In this document: positions 21,904 through 36,600 of the stretch, piece after piece
Layout: the number at the start of each line of letters is the position of its first letter
How positions within the stretch are numbered: position 1 is the first letter of the stretch
Assembly (NCBI GenBank): GCA_036852015.1
Contig: JAANDG010000138.1
Location: 1-64,000 of the forward strand
Source of the DNA: Pelodera strongyloides
Lineage: Eukaryota; Nematoda; Chromadorea; Rhabditida; Rhabditidae
Direction of reading: 5' to 3'
DNA length: 64,000 bases
The notes under the pieces: model-generated
Told to the model about the DNA's origin: nothing
Database searches by the model: none
Seen by the model: only the letters and a program-made list of their open reading frames with translations
Program-made: the position numbers and the translations under genes

Positions 21904-24900
21904 TTCGCCAAATTTTGTTGGAGAAGTGGCTATTTATGTACGTGTGCGTTTCTTTCACCTTGCCTCCTTGTCTTGAAGATGTGTTATTTTGTTAATCATG
22001 TATGTTTTTTATAGAATGTTGTATTTCTTCTTTTGCCATTGGATGTTTTCATAATTTCATACTTTTGAAGTTATTTGATTCTTGTGTGAAAGACTGTTCG
22101 GATTTTGTTGAGAACACTTTATTAGTACAGAATAATATTCATTGGTTAGTAATCGACCCATATTTTGATAGCAGAAGGACTTGGAAGATCAATGGAGTAT
22201 AATTCTAGTGAGGGTGATAATGATTAGCATTGATAGAGATGGGTTCGTGAGTGATGTTGTTGAACGGTATCCAGCGTAAGGGGCGCTACGCGCCCGGGAA
22301 CCGCGAGCCTGTAAAATGCTCATTTACTTTCCATATTCGGGCCTGTGTGGGAATATTGTAACATGGTCTAATTAGAATTTTGGGTTGTTGTCTAAACACG
22401 TGGGGTGATTAGCGCGTCGTACCTAATTAAGTTAGGATCAGTATCCTTTAGTATGCACTATTTTCTGGTGCATTTTATCATTGTTAATTAGTTTATGTGA
22501 GTGAGACTTGTTGTGTTGGCGATTTATCTGATAAGATTCAGGTTGGCCGTTATCAATGTGTGATGTCGTTAGTTAAGAATATTAGATCTTGCGCATCACT
22601 TTTCTAGCTGCCTTTGGCAACTTTCCATTGCATAGAAGCGCGAGCGAGGCTCTCTAAACAAGGTTGTTGTTCAGCTGAAAGTTCAAACGAAAGAAAAAGC
22701 ATATTGTTTGTTGATTACCTGGGAAACGGGTTCATCGTTCATGCTCATCTCGTAGTCTATGGCTGTGTGAACACTGTCGACGTGCATACGCCTCTCCCCG
22801 TCCTTTCGGTCAAAAACGACCGTTTGAGAGACTTGAGTCCGGGAGTCCCTGAATGTTTATTGTGCTTTGTATAGTAAAGTGTTCTAATGCTCCTTTCCCC
22901 GTCTGCACGTCTGGGCTTAGGGGCAGTTTTATTTTGCGTACTGTGACTGATATCCAGACACAGGTATGTGGCGTGCCAATGCCAGTAAATATTAAACTCG
23001 ATTCGAGTTCGCTGATTTTCAACTTCAGCATTGAGCACTTTCGAAGTCATAATGTTTCACTTGCATTGTAATAAGAACCGTACGGCATTGCTGTTGCTTG
23101 TACTTGACTAACGGCATAAATTTTCATCCAATTATCCTCAAAGTGTAATTGAAAATACCTGCTGATTTGCACCACTCCAGTTTCCTTTCTGTTGAAAACG
23201 TTGAATTGCGTCGACTGTGTCGGGGGCGGCGGTAGTATTATGTGGGGACTGGAGGGAGTGCCAAAGGTTTCGTCCCTTTGGTCTGTATACTCTTGTTGAC
23301 GGTGAGGGTGACGCTGACGGTGTGGGTGGCCTTGTCCTTTGTGGGTGGGGACGGGTTCCCGGGACTGGATAGTTTAGGATTAGGATTAGTTAGATGATCA
23401 TGAATTATTGATTAAATTGTTTACTTTGGTTAAAGTTAAGTTAATAGTGTATCGTTGGAAATTCTCAAGTTATGGTCATTGTCATATTGATTCAAATGTT
23501 TGCGCAAATTGCACATTGAGCATTAAGGCCGCCCTTAGCCGGTTTTATGAATTTGAACTGCGAAATGAAAAATTGAGGTTTCGGTCGGGCTTCCGTTTCG
23601 CAGTTCAAATTCATTGTCATATTGTCAAGTCATTGCAAGCCAGTAAATATCTGACATGACCTGAGACTAGAAGGCTATTTTCCGTCTCTACTAAATTTAG
23701 TTTTTTTTATGGTTGTCGCACGCAGAAATGAAATTATAGCGCTTCGTTTCCTGTTCTTTATGCTCTCATATTTTCGACGAGCCGTGTGAATTGTCCACGC
23801 TAACCTTCACCGTTTTTTGTTGCGTGGGCGGGGAGCGTGTTTTGTTTAGTATAATTTTGCGCCAAGCCGCCAAGGTTGGCAGTTGGCAAAAATAGCGAAT
23901 AAGCAAATATGTTCGGTAGTAGTTTTCTCGCGTTCACGATGCTGAAATTAATTTCGGGATCTCCATCCAACATTGTTTTTGACGGTCTTATTTTCATTAC
24001 GGAACGCGCCCTTAGACCTTAGAGTTTAGAGTTTAGACTAGTTTAGAGCTCTACTAGTAATTGAAATGTTCACCTGGTGAGGTGGTTTGATACGACTTCG
24101 TGACGTCAGTGTATGCGTGTCATCCTTGTTGGTGACAGTGACATGACACTGCCAGACACCGGCATCTTCTAGAATGACAAGAGATTGAATACTTGTATTC
24201 TTTAGATGAGGAGGAGGAAGGGATAGTAAGGGATACCATTAAGGGAAGCTTTAATCGGTAATCGGTATATCGATTGATTGGCCTTTTTTACTTAGGGAAA
24301 GTGAAATTTCGAAGGTCCTTGAGTGGCTTCTTGTTCTCATTTACTTATCCACTTAGTTATAATACTTCTTATCGATGTGTGTTTCGTTTTAGGGGGAGCT
24401 TTGTATGTTGTAATCATAGCTTCATAATGTATGGATGATTTTTTGGTTTTTGGTCTGTAAGTAAAATACGAATAGTTTCACTCGCCTTGCACATTAACTG
24501 GTCGTATTTCCATAGAAAAGTCTCCGGTCAATTCGTCATAATTGAATAGATAGCGATTATCATTTAGTGCCATGCGCAGCACGGTTTTACCTGGAAATTG
24601 TGATGTTGATTGTCTCTTAATTTCTTGAGTTATTGCGATTACAATGGCTGTGGCTTAGTGTGTGTATGTTTATGGTATTCCGTTTCTTGTTTTTCGACGT
24701 GTTTCAAAGCTCTGTCGTAAATAGCTGAAACCCTTGGATGTCGTTAGGTCGAACGACATCTTTTTTAGCTTGGCTTTGGTTTCTTTGTGAATTTTCAAGA
24801 CTTTTATTCTTTTATAATTAGATGAAAGCGTGTCTCTTTGTTTTTTTTTTTTCGAAATTTATGGCTTCCTTCATACAACATGATTCGGAACGGTTAATAA

Positions 24901-27900
24901 CTATAGAGGAAAGTTGATACTTAAATTATTATTATTATTAAATTATTATTATTAAAGCGAAATACGGGGATACTTGCACTCGGTGCTCGGTATACTCTCT
25001 TACCTTACCTACGACAAAATATACAAATTGCTCCAATTCCAATATAATATTTTACCGTTCACCACCTTCCTCTTGAACGTCGTCAGTTTGTTGTGAATCT
25101 TTTTCTCGCCATTGTCCACCTTGACCCAGATTGTGGCGTCCTTGGTCCAAGTTACCTCGATCTTCACCTGAAGTGGAGGAATATCGGTGAGCTGTAATCA
25201 TGTCTCTGAATTGAACATGGGGTCGTTAGTTGATTATTGAGAACAGAGACTTCAGTCTTTGATAATTGCTATGAAAAATTTGAGACCAACCGCCAAACTT
25301 TAAAGCGAAGCGAAATACCGGCCGGTTTTTGAAACACATCGAATACACCAGCGTTCTTAAATTCTTATACCGCTTATGCAAATGAACATAATTTAAGATA
25401 AAAAAATCGAGGTAAATTCGAGTAACTTAGCATAAATACGTAGGAATACAGGTGTCCACGATGCGTTTCAAAAACCGGCCGGTAGTTTGCTTTAACTTAC
25501 ATCCTCATTACTTGCGTCGGCCACATGTGGACAGTTGAGCGAGAAGTATTCCGGATTATTGTGTGCTTTGTGCCGACGCTTGGATTCTAAGGAGTCGGAG
25601 GTGCTGTGGTGGTATATTGATGAGGACTTGAGTTCTGAAATGAGAGAGGGAAGGGTGAGACATGGATTAGTTCAGAAAGCTCTTTGATCCGATTCATCCC
25701 CACTCCTTAGAAGTCTCAGGGCTTAACCTTTAGTTTAACAGTGGTTGACCTAGACCTGTGTTCTATAATCAGATGGGTACTCTCTCCATCGGGCCGTAGT
25801 TAATAAAACACAGTAGGTACTTGCCGAGCCTTCAAGATTAGGACTCGCTAGGTGGTAAAGGAATTCTATAATTCCTAAGTCCGACTTAGTTTTACGGTAA
25901 TTGTCACCGTCACCTCGGCGGTGGGCGATTACAGTATTGACCATGTCCGAACGCTTTTCAATACGCAAAGCTTACGCAGGTAACATATTGATTTTGTCGT
26001 GAGTAGCCCTCTAAGCACCTTTGTAGCTAGAGTCACAAGATAATGCATCCGTTGATTTTTTTCGCTAACTCACCTCTGGCGTGCCTCAGTCTGTGTATTC
26101 TGTGGTTTCCTTCTGTTTTGCCGAGAACTAGCAGCAGGAGTAGATGGGTGATAATCTAAAAATAGAATATATTTATACTTTATTGATTTACTGTAGATGT
26201 TCATTAGTTCATTGTTCATATATTTGTGTGCAGTGCTAAATTTTTTTTAAATAAAATTATGTGTATAATAATATTTATCGTCTGTTATAAAAGTGAATTA
26301 TTTCGAGAACCAGTTTAAAAATGAACTGCACTTACGCCAATTAGTCTTCCTTCCATGCTTCTTCACATTGCGGTAATCATGATCGGTGTAATAAGTAAAT
26401 GTAGCGTAACTGTTCAAGGCAATTGCGGTAATGTATTAGGAACAGGGGTGTACGGTACTCTTTTGCTCTGAAATTAGCTTATTGATGAATTCAGGGGATT
26501 AATTGAACTTCGAAGTCATAGTAATTAACAGACCAGTGAAACATATCAACGAGCAACACTCAATGCAGTGAAGCTTTCTTCAGATTTTCTATATGCCTGG
26601 TACACGAAACATAATGATATCCTGGGGTGGCGCTTTCATTTTATAATGGGCGGATATTAATGTATGCTTGAAATTCGTTATTCGTAGCTTTATTCGTAGC
26701 CTTGATTATCTTACTGGATATCTATGAAACGAGAAATTTAGAGAAGATCTGATTTTACGCATTGGTTATGGTTTATGCCCAGAGGCCGTTTTCACCAACA
26801 TTTACTTCTGTCATAAATTTTTGACCATCAAAAAGGTACTTAGGTTAAGTAAATTTATGACTGAAGTACGCTACCACACGCTTTTTGATGGATTTCACCA
26901 ACATTTACTTTTTTTGAAGGAAAACGTTGGATAACAGTTAGATTACGTTTTAAAACGAATATGATACACATCTAAGTAATCACTAAAAGTTGTTTACCAT
27001 GTAAACAAGAAATATATAAATAATCAAGCGTGTAATCACTTTATTAATATGTGAAATGTGATCCAAAAACTGAAATCTTGTCAATTAATGTTTACAAAAC
27101 TTATTTACCATAAAAACCATACAATAATTAAACAAATTAAGTTAATTAGTCTTCATAAAGGAGAAAAAACTGAAGTACAGGCTTACTTTCACCTTTTTGG
27201 TGGAAGTACGCCTCCCGTGTTAAAAGCGTACTTCTGTCAAAAAGGTACTTAACCTAAGTACCTTTTTGACAGAAGTAAATGTTGGTGAAACGGGAAGTGC
27301 CGCGCGCTTTTGACTGAAGTACCCTTTTTGACAGAAGTAAATGTTGGTGAAAACGGCCTCAGGACTGAAATACAAAAAAATTTTCGCGTTTGAGTAGCTA
27401 ATATAGTTTCTAACGCACGCGTGAGTTTCCCAGATTTGTGTGGTTTGCCGCTTCTTTATTTTTTTTTAGTTTCCTATCCATAATGCCTTGTTTCCAAAGT
27501 GGACGAAGTGAAGTGACTAACAATAAGTGGTTTCTTTGAGAATTTTTTTTTGCATTTTCGGCTTGAGACTTGAGATCCTTTAAGAATAACTGGCGCCGTG
27601 AACTTTGAAACTTTGAACATAAGTGAGAGTAAGTTGGGAGAAGGATGTCTGCTAGCATTGACCGGCAAAACTAGAGAAGTTTATGGCTCTGTCTTTGGTT
27701 CTCAGATCAGGACATATAAGATGACTAGGGTAATATTAATGGTATACGGTAAGTAAAAACTGGTAAATATGCGCAGTTGTGTAAATATAAATATTTTTCC
27801 GTTAATGTTGTGGATCCGTTAATGATAAATCTAGATGTTGTAGTTTATGGCTCAAGATTTCTTGGATTCTCAGTTCAGGAACATCGAACATATATTAGAC

Positions 27901-29004
27901 ATACGTCACATAAGGTTGTGATTAGGGTAATATTAATGGTATATGGTAAGTAAAAACTAGTAGCTGTGCGCAATTTTGCAAACATAAATATTTCCCGTTA
28001 ATATTGTAGGTCGAGCACTATGTCATGCAATGCAAAGGAAAAGTCTGCGCCCAGTTAGAAACCAGTTTTACAGATTTTATTGGTTCGCATATGCAATATT
28101 GTCTATTGTTTGTGTATTATTTGTGTGGAAGAAGCTGTGTAGTATTTATTGTTCGCATTTCTTGAAGAAGCTAAAAATAAGGATATTTTGAACTTGAACT
28201 CTGATTGTAAGTGGGAAAAATGGAAAAGTAAGACACATTTCTACATCGTATTTAAATTGTGGGCTGTTTACCATCTTTGCTCCTCCTATTAGTCCTATTA
28301 TGATAATGCTTAGCTTATGGTTAGCAATGTCAGAAGGTGCGTAGGTGCGTACTTTTAGATTTACGTTTTCAATGTTTTCTGCTAGAAAGCTAAGAAACCT
28401 AAGGAATACGCTTTCGAAACACAGCGAAAACAATAAGGAATGTGTTAAAGGGAGAGGCCCATGAGAATAAAGTTTTCCTCAATTTACTTGCACAGAATGT
28501 CCGGAATTTCAGAAATATTACTGTGGGAACCGCATTGTTTGAGGCCTGGAACTCACAGAGTTATTCTCCGGCAAACAGTTCGGTCAGGTACCGTTGTCAG
28601 GATCAATTTTCGCGCTTTTAGGGCATTCCTGTGTTGGAAACGCCTCGTTATAAATGTAGTAATGATTTATATTCGCTAGAACATTATTACGTTGAAAAAG
28701 AATGCAAGTGCACGGATATAAACCATAAAAACTAATTTTTGTGTTGCTGACTACGGTACCTGGCCGAACTGTTTAGCATAGAATATCTCTGCGAGTTCTA
28801 GCTGCAAATTTATGCGGTTTTCACAGTAATATTTCTGAGATACCGGACATTGTGCGCAAGTAAATTGAAGAAATTCTTTTTCTCGTGGGCCTCTCCCTTT
28901 AAGGAATAAAGGAATATGTAAAATAAGTAGAGTAGTGTAGTGGTGAAGAGGTGGGAACGGCTGTGTATATGTCACTTTTTTCCAGTAACAATCGTCTATT
29001 TCTA

Positions 29005-29035
<31 letters not shown>

Positions 29036-30657
29036 CTCTCTCTCTTCTCTCTCTCTCCTCTCTCTCTCTTTTCCCCCGATGGGATTCATTTCACCGGGAG
29101 ATTCGTCTCTTGGTGACGACTTTTCATTTGCATATTGTCGCGCACACATACGATTGGACATTGAACGGACATTTTGTCTATCCGTTACATGTGTATGTGT
29201 TATACTATTATGTGGCAAGCAGGTGAGGTGTATAGAAGGCATCACATGAAATAGAGGAAATAAGATGTGCTGGGGGGAATGTGGGGAATAATTCTCTAAG
29301 GAGGTTATCTAATTATCGTGAATTCAGCGAGTTGTGGGTGAGCAAGCAAATTTACCGTGTCCAAAGGAGTTACAGTATCTGTTTTCCCTGTACCTAAGTA
29401 CCTAGACGGTGAATTTCAATATTAAGAAGAGCAGAGTTAAAGTTTACACATTGCTACCATTTTTTTTACTAGTATTTTTGTTTTTATTGGTAAGCTTTGT
29501 AGGTAAAAGCATAGCAAGTAAAGGAGAACGTCAGTTAGGTAGGTAAATAAGGTGCAGGAGGGCGTGCGCATGGATGTCTACGTCCTAGATGTAAAAGCTA
29601 TTATAGTCTCCTCTAGGGAGTTAGCCACACGCGTAATGCAAAATGACCCATAGGAGGATACTTCGATATGTGCCAATGTGCCCAAAGGTGTCCCCGTATT
29701 ATTAACCGGAATACGGCCTGGGGCACATCTGAATATCTATTTAAGGCGAGTAACAAGTTGGAACTGGGAATATTATGGAAAAGAACTGTTGCGTATTCAG
29801 AGTATTGATGTTTAACTTTAATCCTAGCTCAATATTTGATTGTTAGTGTTAATTTAAACAGTGAAAAACAAAAACATGAATTCAGTCAGAATTGCGGAAG
29901 AAAAATATTCTTTTCCATAGACCAAGAACAATAACCCCAGAAATTACATCGCAAAATGTAAAACTTCGTCAAAATAATACCCAAGGGCTACTAACAAAAA
30001 AAATCGGACTATGAGCCATTGTTAACGGTTCCCTTATAAGACAACCATGCGAAAGATCAAAAATAAAATGAATAAATGATAATGCACATGGGGGCTATCC
30101 GGCTATCAGATTTCATAATGGCTTTGATACAATATGTATACGAACAACTGAACTTCTGATTAGTTGGTGTGTTTGAGCGAAATGAAAAGACACAAGCGCC
30201 TAGACTTATGCGTGCGAGAATCTATTTTGTGAATGAGTTATTAAAGTGGGGAGTAAACTCTTCCCCTCTCAGCCTCAGCTACTTTCTTGGAATTTAATAT
30301 TAGTTATACGAAGCTCACAGAGACCGTCGAATGTAGAACTAGTAAGAGTTTGTGTTTCTTACTAGACGACTTGGGACCGTAGAGCTTTTGGACGAGATGC
30401 CAATTGTGACATTGAGAATTTTTACACAACATAATAGTTATTTGCAAAGTTACTAAAGGAATTCGAACTAGGGCGTTCTTGGAAAAGTAAGCTTGCTCTT
30501 TGTGTGAAGTGAGAATGTTTCTGAAAACAGCAATGCCAGCTAATTAATTTCCTAATACCAATTGACAAGAGGGATGTGGATGTATGAACTGGAAATGGAC
30601 AACACCATGATGGATTAAAATTCTTTGAACGGGGCGAAATATGAATAGAGGGAAATT

Positions 30658-30688
<31 letters not shown>

Positions 30689-33600
30689 GAACTTGTCATC
30701 AACTATTTTTGGATTTGGAGGGTGAGAATTTATTGTTAAACAATATGTACGACGTTTCCACGAATCTGGCGTATTGTTAGAGTTTTTGGTGTGTTTTTAT
30801 TGCGAAAAAGCGAGGGAAAGATATTGAAAAGAAATCACTTCGTTTTCAACTTTCAACTTCATTTTAGTCCGCTAGTTTATGACCGCGCGGCGATGAATGC
30901 ATAAAATATGCATATGTGGAGTTTTTCATATTTGTGTGTGACTGCGTTTTGTTCCGCGTAAGTATAACATAAAATGTGTGAATGAAAGTATCTTTTAAAT
31001 ATGCGAAGTCGTACTGTAATTATGGGCTGGGTGGGAAGCGGATGTTTTATGCTTGTAGCTATTTAGTGAAAACAAATCCGTATTTATGTTTTCTCTCATT
31101 TGCTAGAGGCCCAAAGGATATTTTTATTGTAAAACCAGCCATATAAGAGCCAGCTTCATACGGCAGTAACTAACGCACGTGGAGATTCTGTGGGTGATAA
31201 TGCGTTTCTGCCGGAGTAGCTGCAGAACAGTAATAATTGGTTACGATATAAATTGGGGTGGAGCAAAGCATTATCGTCAAGTCGTCTTTTAAAAGTTAGA
31301 GCAAAGTGGGGATAGAGATAGGCAAACCAGAGCGCGGGGAGAGAGAGAGGGTTGAGAGAGACGAGGATAGGTCAAAGTGTACCTGGCAGTTAGTAAGTCT
31401 GTCTGTAGCAAGTGGGCCGTATAAGCATAGATGCACATTGACATGCGGCGACAATTGTTGTGTGCGCTCAGCCGTGTAATGGCACATTCTCTTATATGCG
31501 CCCATCGACCCCGGGCTCCCGTGCGGCAACTCATTGTAGTATGCACGAGAGCGGAAGTGCAAGTTGAAGTGACAAAATAAGAGGAAAATGGGATCAGAAT
31601 AGGGAATTTGGGTTGAAAAAGTTGGGTTTGGTGTGGAAGTGGTACCTAGAGTTTAAAAACAAAATATATAGAAATTAGGCTATAGGTTATATTGAACGTT
31701 GTTGGAATTTCTTATTTTAAGAAGCGCCTCATGAGATGACTGTGACTGTTTGTGTTATCAGTTGGTCTGTTGTCCGGCAAAATATTTGCATATGGTGATA
31801 TGCATAACTGATTACCAGCCACTGTTACAGATACTTTAATCAAACAATTGGTCAACTGTTGATCAGTTGTTTGATTAAAGTATATGTAGTTATAATTATG
31901 TTTCGGAATTTCAATTTGGAAGATTTCCAAGGGTTTTCGAACTAATATTAGTTGTGTGGTGTTTGGTGGTTATCGTTATTCCATGCTATAGACGATAGCC
32001 GATATCTTGTCGGAAGCCTTGACGTGAGTCTTCATTGACTGCTTCTCTGCTTTTTCTACGAATTTTCTTCCAGAGTAGTTTGAAAAACTTGGGTGTTTAA
32101 CCCTTTGTATAGTATAGTTATGTCTACTCGTTATCGTGGTTGAATTGGAATTTATATGAACGTAGAATAGTTGAGTTGCCTAGTTGCCTTACTTTGATAT
32201 TCTAGTTTTCTTCCGTAGTATTCGCTTTGCCGTATACTATTGACACTCGAAGGGAGAAAATATTACTTTTTTTGGAAGGATTTCCTTCACTTGTGAACGT
32301 TTATTTCACTTGGATTGATGTAGTGACGCGGAACTTATGTCTTATGTCTTCCGGAGATATCTCTAGGGATTTGAACTAGTGAAGAGAGGGAAAGAAACAC
32401 TTACTCAGCTGGCGAACAGTTTTTGGAAATTTGAAAGGAGTATTCGGTTTTTTTAGGTATACGTGGAATGAATACAGTAGTATAATTGATGCGATGTGCC
32501 CATAGATAGCTCGGGATTAAGAAAAGTGGCACTAAAACTATTGTATTAGATAATGCTTAACCTTATTAATGAAACTTTTTTTCCATGCAAATCGTATATT
32601 AACACTTTTTTATGGAATAATGTTTTGGCGTTAGGGATTCAAGATTAAGGGTAAACATAGGTATAGCCTATGGCTAGCTACGCTCAGCGATGTCATTTAC
32701 CGTTTCGACTTATAGCGTAAGGATATTACGGAAGCATGCACCAACGGGGCTGCAAATTTCTTTATTTAATTTGTTTCCAGACGTTTGCGCGAACGGCTCG
32801 AAGAAAACAACGGGCAAATGTCGAAGCATATCATGCACAACAGATGGCCATGTTTGGACAAGGTTAGGGCGTTTTTACACTTTGTAAACAATGATAGGGT
32901 ATGGACACTCATTCTGCAGTCTAAAGTAGAAATGAGTTGCTGTGGTCGGTAGCTGTTTTGTATGTATATTCTGAGGAATGGAATCGTGAACAGCGGTAAT
33001 TAAAAGTTACTGTAGTGAACAGTATATGTAGGTGATCGGTTGAACGTCTACGGCCTAGCTACGGTGCCTCTTGAGTGGTCGAACGATGTTTTGTAGCGAT
33101 TAATTGTACGATTGTTTGAAAAACATTCAAAAATTCATTGAAATTTGTGTGCGTATACGGTTTGGTGTGAAATGTTAAAAGAGGACTAGTATATTGAGAG
33201 AAATACCGTACAAATGATCGCGCTATCTTTGATATATAGTTGTTGAAACATGCAACATGCTCATATTGCTCATTTCGAGACGATTTTTTTTCAGATAAAA
33301 AGAAGACTGGCAAGGTTCCAACGAAACTCTTACCTAATAAGGAGTTTGGTCGTTTTACATTGAAGACCTGCGACATTGAAGGTTTGAACATTGTTTGTTG
33401 TTCCTTTTTATGAATTTAATCAAATCAGAACGATTACAAGTGCATCATCATCATCATTGCCCGTCTGTGTTTTTCATGTGCTAATTACTCTATTCCTCCC
33501 TAACGAACGTGCGGTTACTGTAGCTACGATATACGGTATCCGTGTACTGCCAAAGGGTACGTCTCCTTGGGTCCTTCTGTTGCGTTATTATGGTAACATT

Positions 33601-36600
33601 TCTGAACTCCAATTTGTGCCAATTTTTTTGTTACATTTGTTGAATTATCAGCGAAATTATTTGATTCCTTAAAGCGAAATGTTAGCCCCTTTGGAAAAGT
33701 AGAAAATTAGCATAGGATACATAGGATTTGCTTATCATATGCAAATTTTCCAAAGGGGCTAGCATTTCGCTTTAAAGCGAAATACCGGCCGGTTTTTGAA
33801 ACGCATCGAGTACACCTGTTTTCTTGTGCAGCATATGCAAATGAGCATAAATTAGATAAAAAATAGACCCCAATTCGACCCGACCTCACTTAGCATAACT
33901 GCATAAGAATGCAGATATTTGAGTTGCGTTTCAAAAACCGGCCGGTATTTCGCTTTAAATACTTTTCTGTATTGTTGCAGAGGAGGTGAAGAATGCGTGG
34001 TGCGAGCCTTCTCCTATACTCATCGCGACCTTCCCTACAATCACACTTCAAAACAACCTTCTGGATTTTCTGAGGTACTTTTTACTATTTACTTACGTTT
34101 GACTTACTTTGACTATGTAGTTATCATTTGAATACAGGTAGGAGGGAATATCAGCGCCCTGAGAAACATTGTACTTGCTTTTTAATAATAAGGAATTCAT
34201 TGCATTTATGAGGTTTAGGTTTACTGCGTGGATTTATGTGATTACTATACAGAAACCTGTTGGTTGTATAGGAGCGGTTTGCAGGTTTGCACTGTATGTG
34301 GAGCGTGGAACGTGGAACTATCAAAAGTTTATTATATGTATCATTGTTTTTTTTACCCATGTTTTATTAGGAAAAGCCTGGTGTCTCATCTGTGTGGATT
34401 GAACAAAACACGCGAGACTTTGTACAGTTATGGACCCGTGGAAGTGATCTCATTTTTGAACACGCAGTAGGTTTTATCTCTGAAGATGTTTGCGGAACCC
34501 CTCATTATGTTAATCCATATAAATTAAAGAGGAAATTAAAAGGAATTATGAATATTGGCGAACAGCGTAAAGAAGAGCCATTTAATATAACAGTATACTA
34601 AATGTAGAGAAAAGAGAAAGTGATCGTGTCTTTATAATAACATTAATTTGGTAGCGTTGTGAGGGCCACGTGTTTAGTTAAAGGGACGCGGTCACTGAAA
34701 ATACCCCCTATATTTTAGTTCTTTATTATTATCTAAAAGGAAAATAAAACACATTTTTTGTACAAACATCACAAATTTACGGCACCTCACCGATATATTC
34801 ACCTCGGGGAATTAATGAAATTAGGCCAATTCGTACAGTAAACCCAATTCTATAACGCGCGTGCAACTGCTGGCAAATTGCCAGGTGCTACAAACTACAA
34901 CCATTATTTATGGCGCAAAATTAAAAGTGGGGATTGAACGTTTTAAACGTAAAAAGAATGATTTGGCCGAGTAAGATGATATTGGGTGATCGGAATCTCG
35001 CAAATAGCACCACATTGAAATGCAACCATGTACGCGGTTTCTAGCTTTTCCATTCTCCCTTCTTTTTAGATCATTGCACTCTACGGCCCAACCACTTTAC
35101 TAGACCGCCAGGCCCCCACACCAAACCTTAAAAGGGGGAACCACACAAACGGAAATCACAGACATCAGCAAGACAAATTCGAGAACATCAGCAAGACAAA
35201 TTCAGCAAAATATTTATTCGCAGCATACCCATCGTTTAATAAGCAAATAAAGAGAACGAAACAACAATCGAAAGAACACAATTTCTACTGAAAGGTTCTC
35301 AATTTCTTCTTGCTGTTTGTGGTCTCCCAGTCACCACATCTTTGCACCCGTACAACTGAAAATAAGTTACTCATACACACCGTAATACAATGTATACTAA
35401 ATAACCATTACAGTAACACTACTAAAAGTAAATTACAACTCAAAAAGTATTAGATTTGAGGCTTCAGACACTTGTAAAAGTACTACCCCCAGTTACGAAA
35501 ACTACCCCAGGTCATGGGGTAGTAAAATATACACCACAAGCAGGAAACAAATACTCAACAATAAATAATTATGCCCTCACCGTGTTTGCTGTCAGAAGGG
35601 GTCGGGCTTCAGCGTAGTACGTCCTTGATCGTCCGTCTCAGTCCATTCCATTCAATTTATACCAGTAAAAGTTCGAGTCGGATCGTCGGATGCACGAAAA
35701 CCTGCAGGACAGATGAAAACATTTCGGTAAGCCACCGAGACCTGACAGTCGACAAAACATAACATAAAGTTGACGTGCATTCATTTCCACATTTATGAAA
35801 GGAATAATGCGATATGAATATATTGAGCAAATTAGCAATTTGAAAGCAAATGAAGCTAAATGTTTACAAGTGTGATGTCCCCATTTACGCGCAAGTGATA
35901 ATTTTAAGACGTTGAGTTTCTGAATTGTACAGCTGGGGTGTGCGAAAGTGCGAAGACAGCCGTATAAAGGCTCGTCGAAAAATATACATTGATTGACGAG
36001 CAATACAGGTTAATAAGTGAATTAAACAAAGAAAAATAAACTTTAAATTGCCCAAATGACCCACTCAATTTAGACGAAAAAGAAGCATCAGCATCAGGAT
36101 CTTTCCCAGTAGCTTCTTGATTGACCGGCATCGGAGCATTCCATATTCGGTTAACCTGAACAGGAGAAGTTTCGTTTCGCCACACACATGGATGGTGTGC
36201 ACAATTGGCATCACTTATATGTACATATATATCACCTCTGACTAAAAACGAGAACAAGAGCACTGCAAATGATCTGCTCACTTTCCTTTCAAACCCTAGT
36301 TCCCCATTACGACATCATCACACAAAAATCAACGCATATACGACAGCATTTGGCGATAAAAATGCAGAAACTTGCCTAAAATATAATAGGACTAATGCTG
36401 GAACTATCCTTCAGCATCATGAGCGAACATTGGGGGAAATACTTGCAAAATAATAAAATAAATACATACCTCTAGTCAAAATTGTCCTTGTTTGCTAATG
36501 TTTTCGCTTCGTCTGCGACTTCTCCAATTCCTTCTTGCCATCAAAGAAGTAAAAGAAACCACCTAAATAAACATGATTAATTGCATGTACATTCCCTGAT

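Noticed and set aside
22609..23071. Extra exons in the 10.9-kb intron (open stretches ending in ARLSKQ and VTDIQTQ)
   Set aside because: They look partly coding, but the exons at 21796-21855 and 32781-32862 already join in phase 0, and I found no consistent acceptor/donor pair for either stretch. Spliced reads would decide.
27699..28015. Duplicated exon pair
   Set aside because: Both copies carry acceptor- and donor-like motifs, but the second is interrupted by stops and neither joins a neighbouring exon.
28751..29245. 164-codon minus-strand frame rich in Arg and Glu
   Set aside because: Its centre is the translated CT microsatellite and one end is the foldback element.
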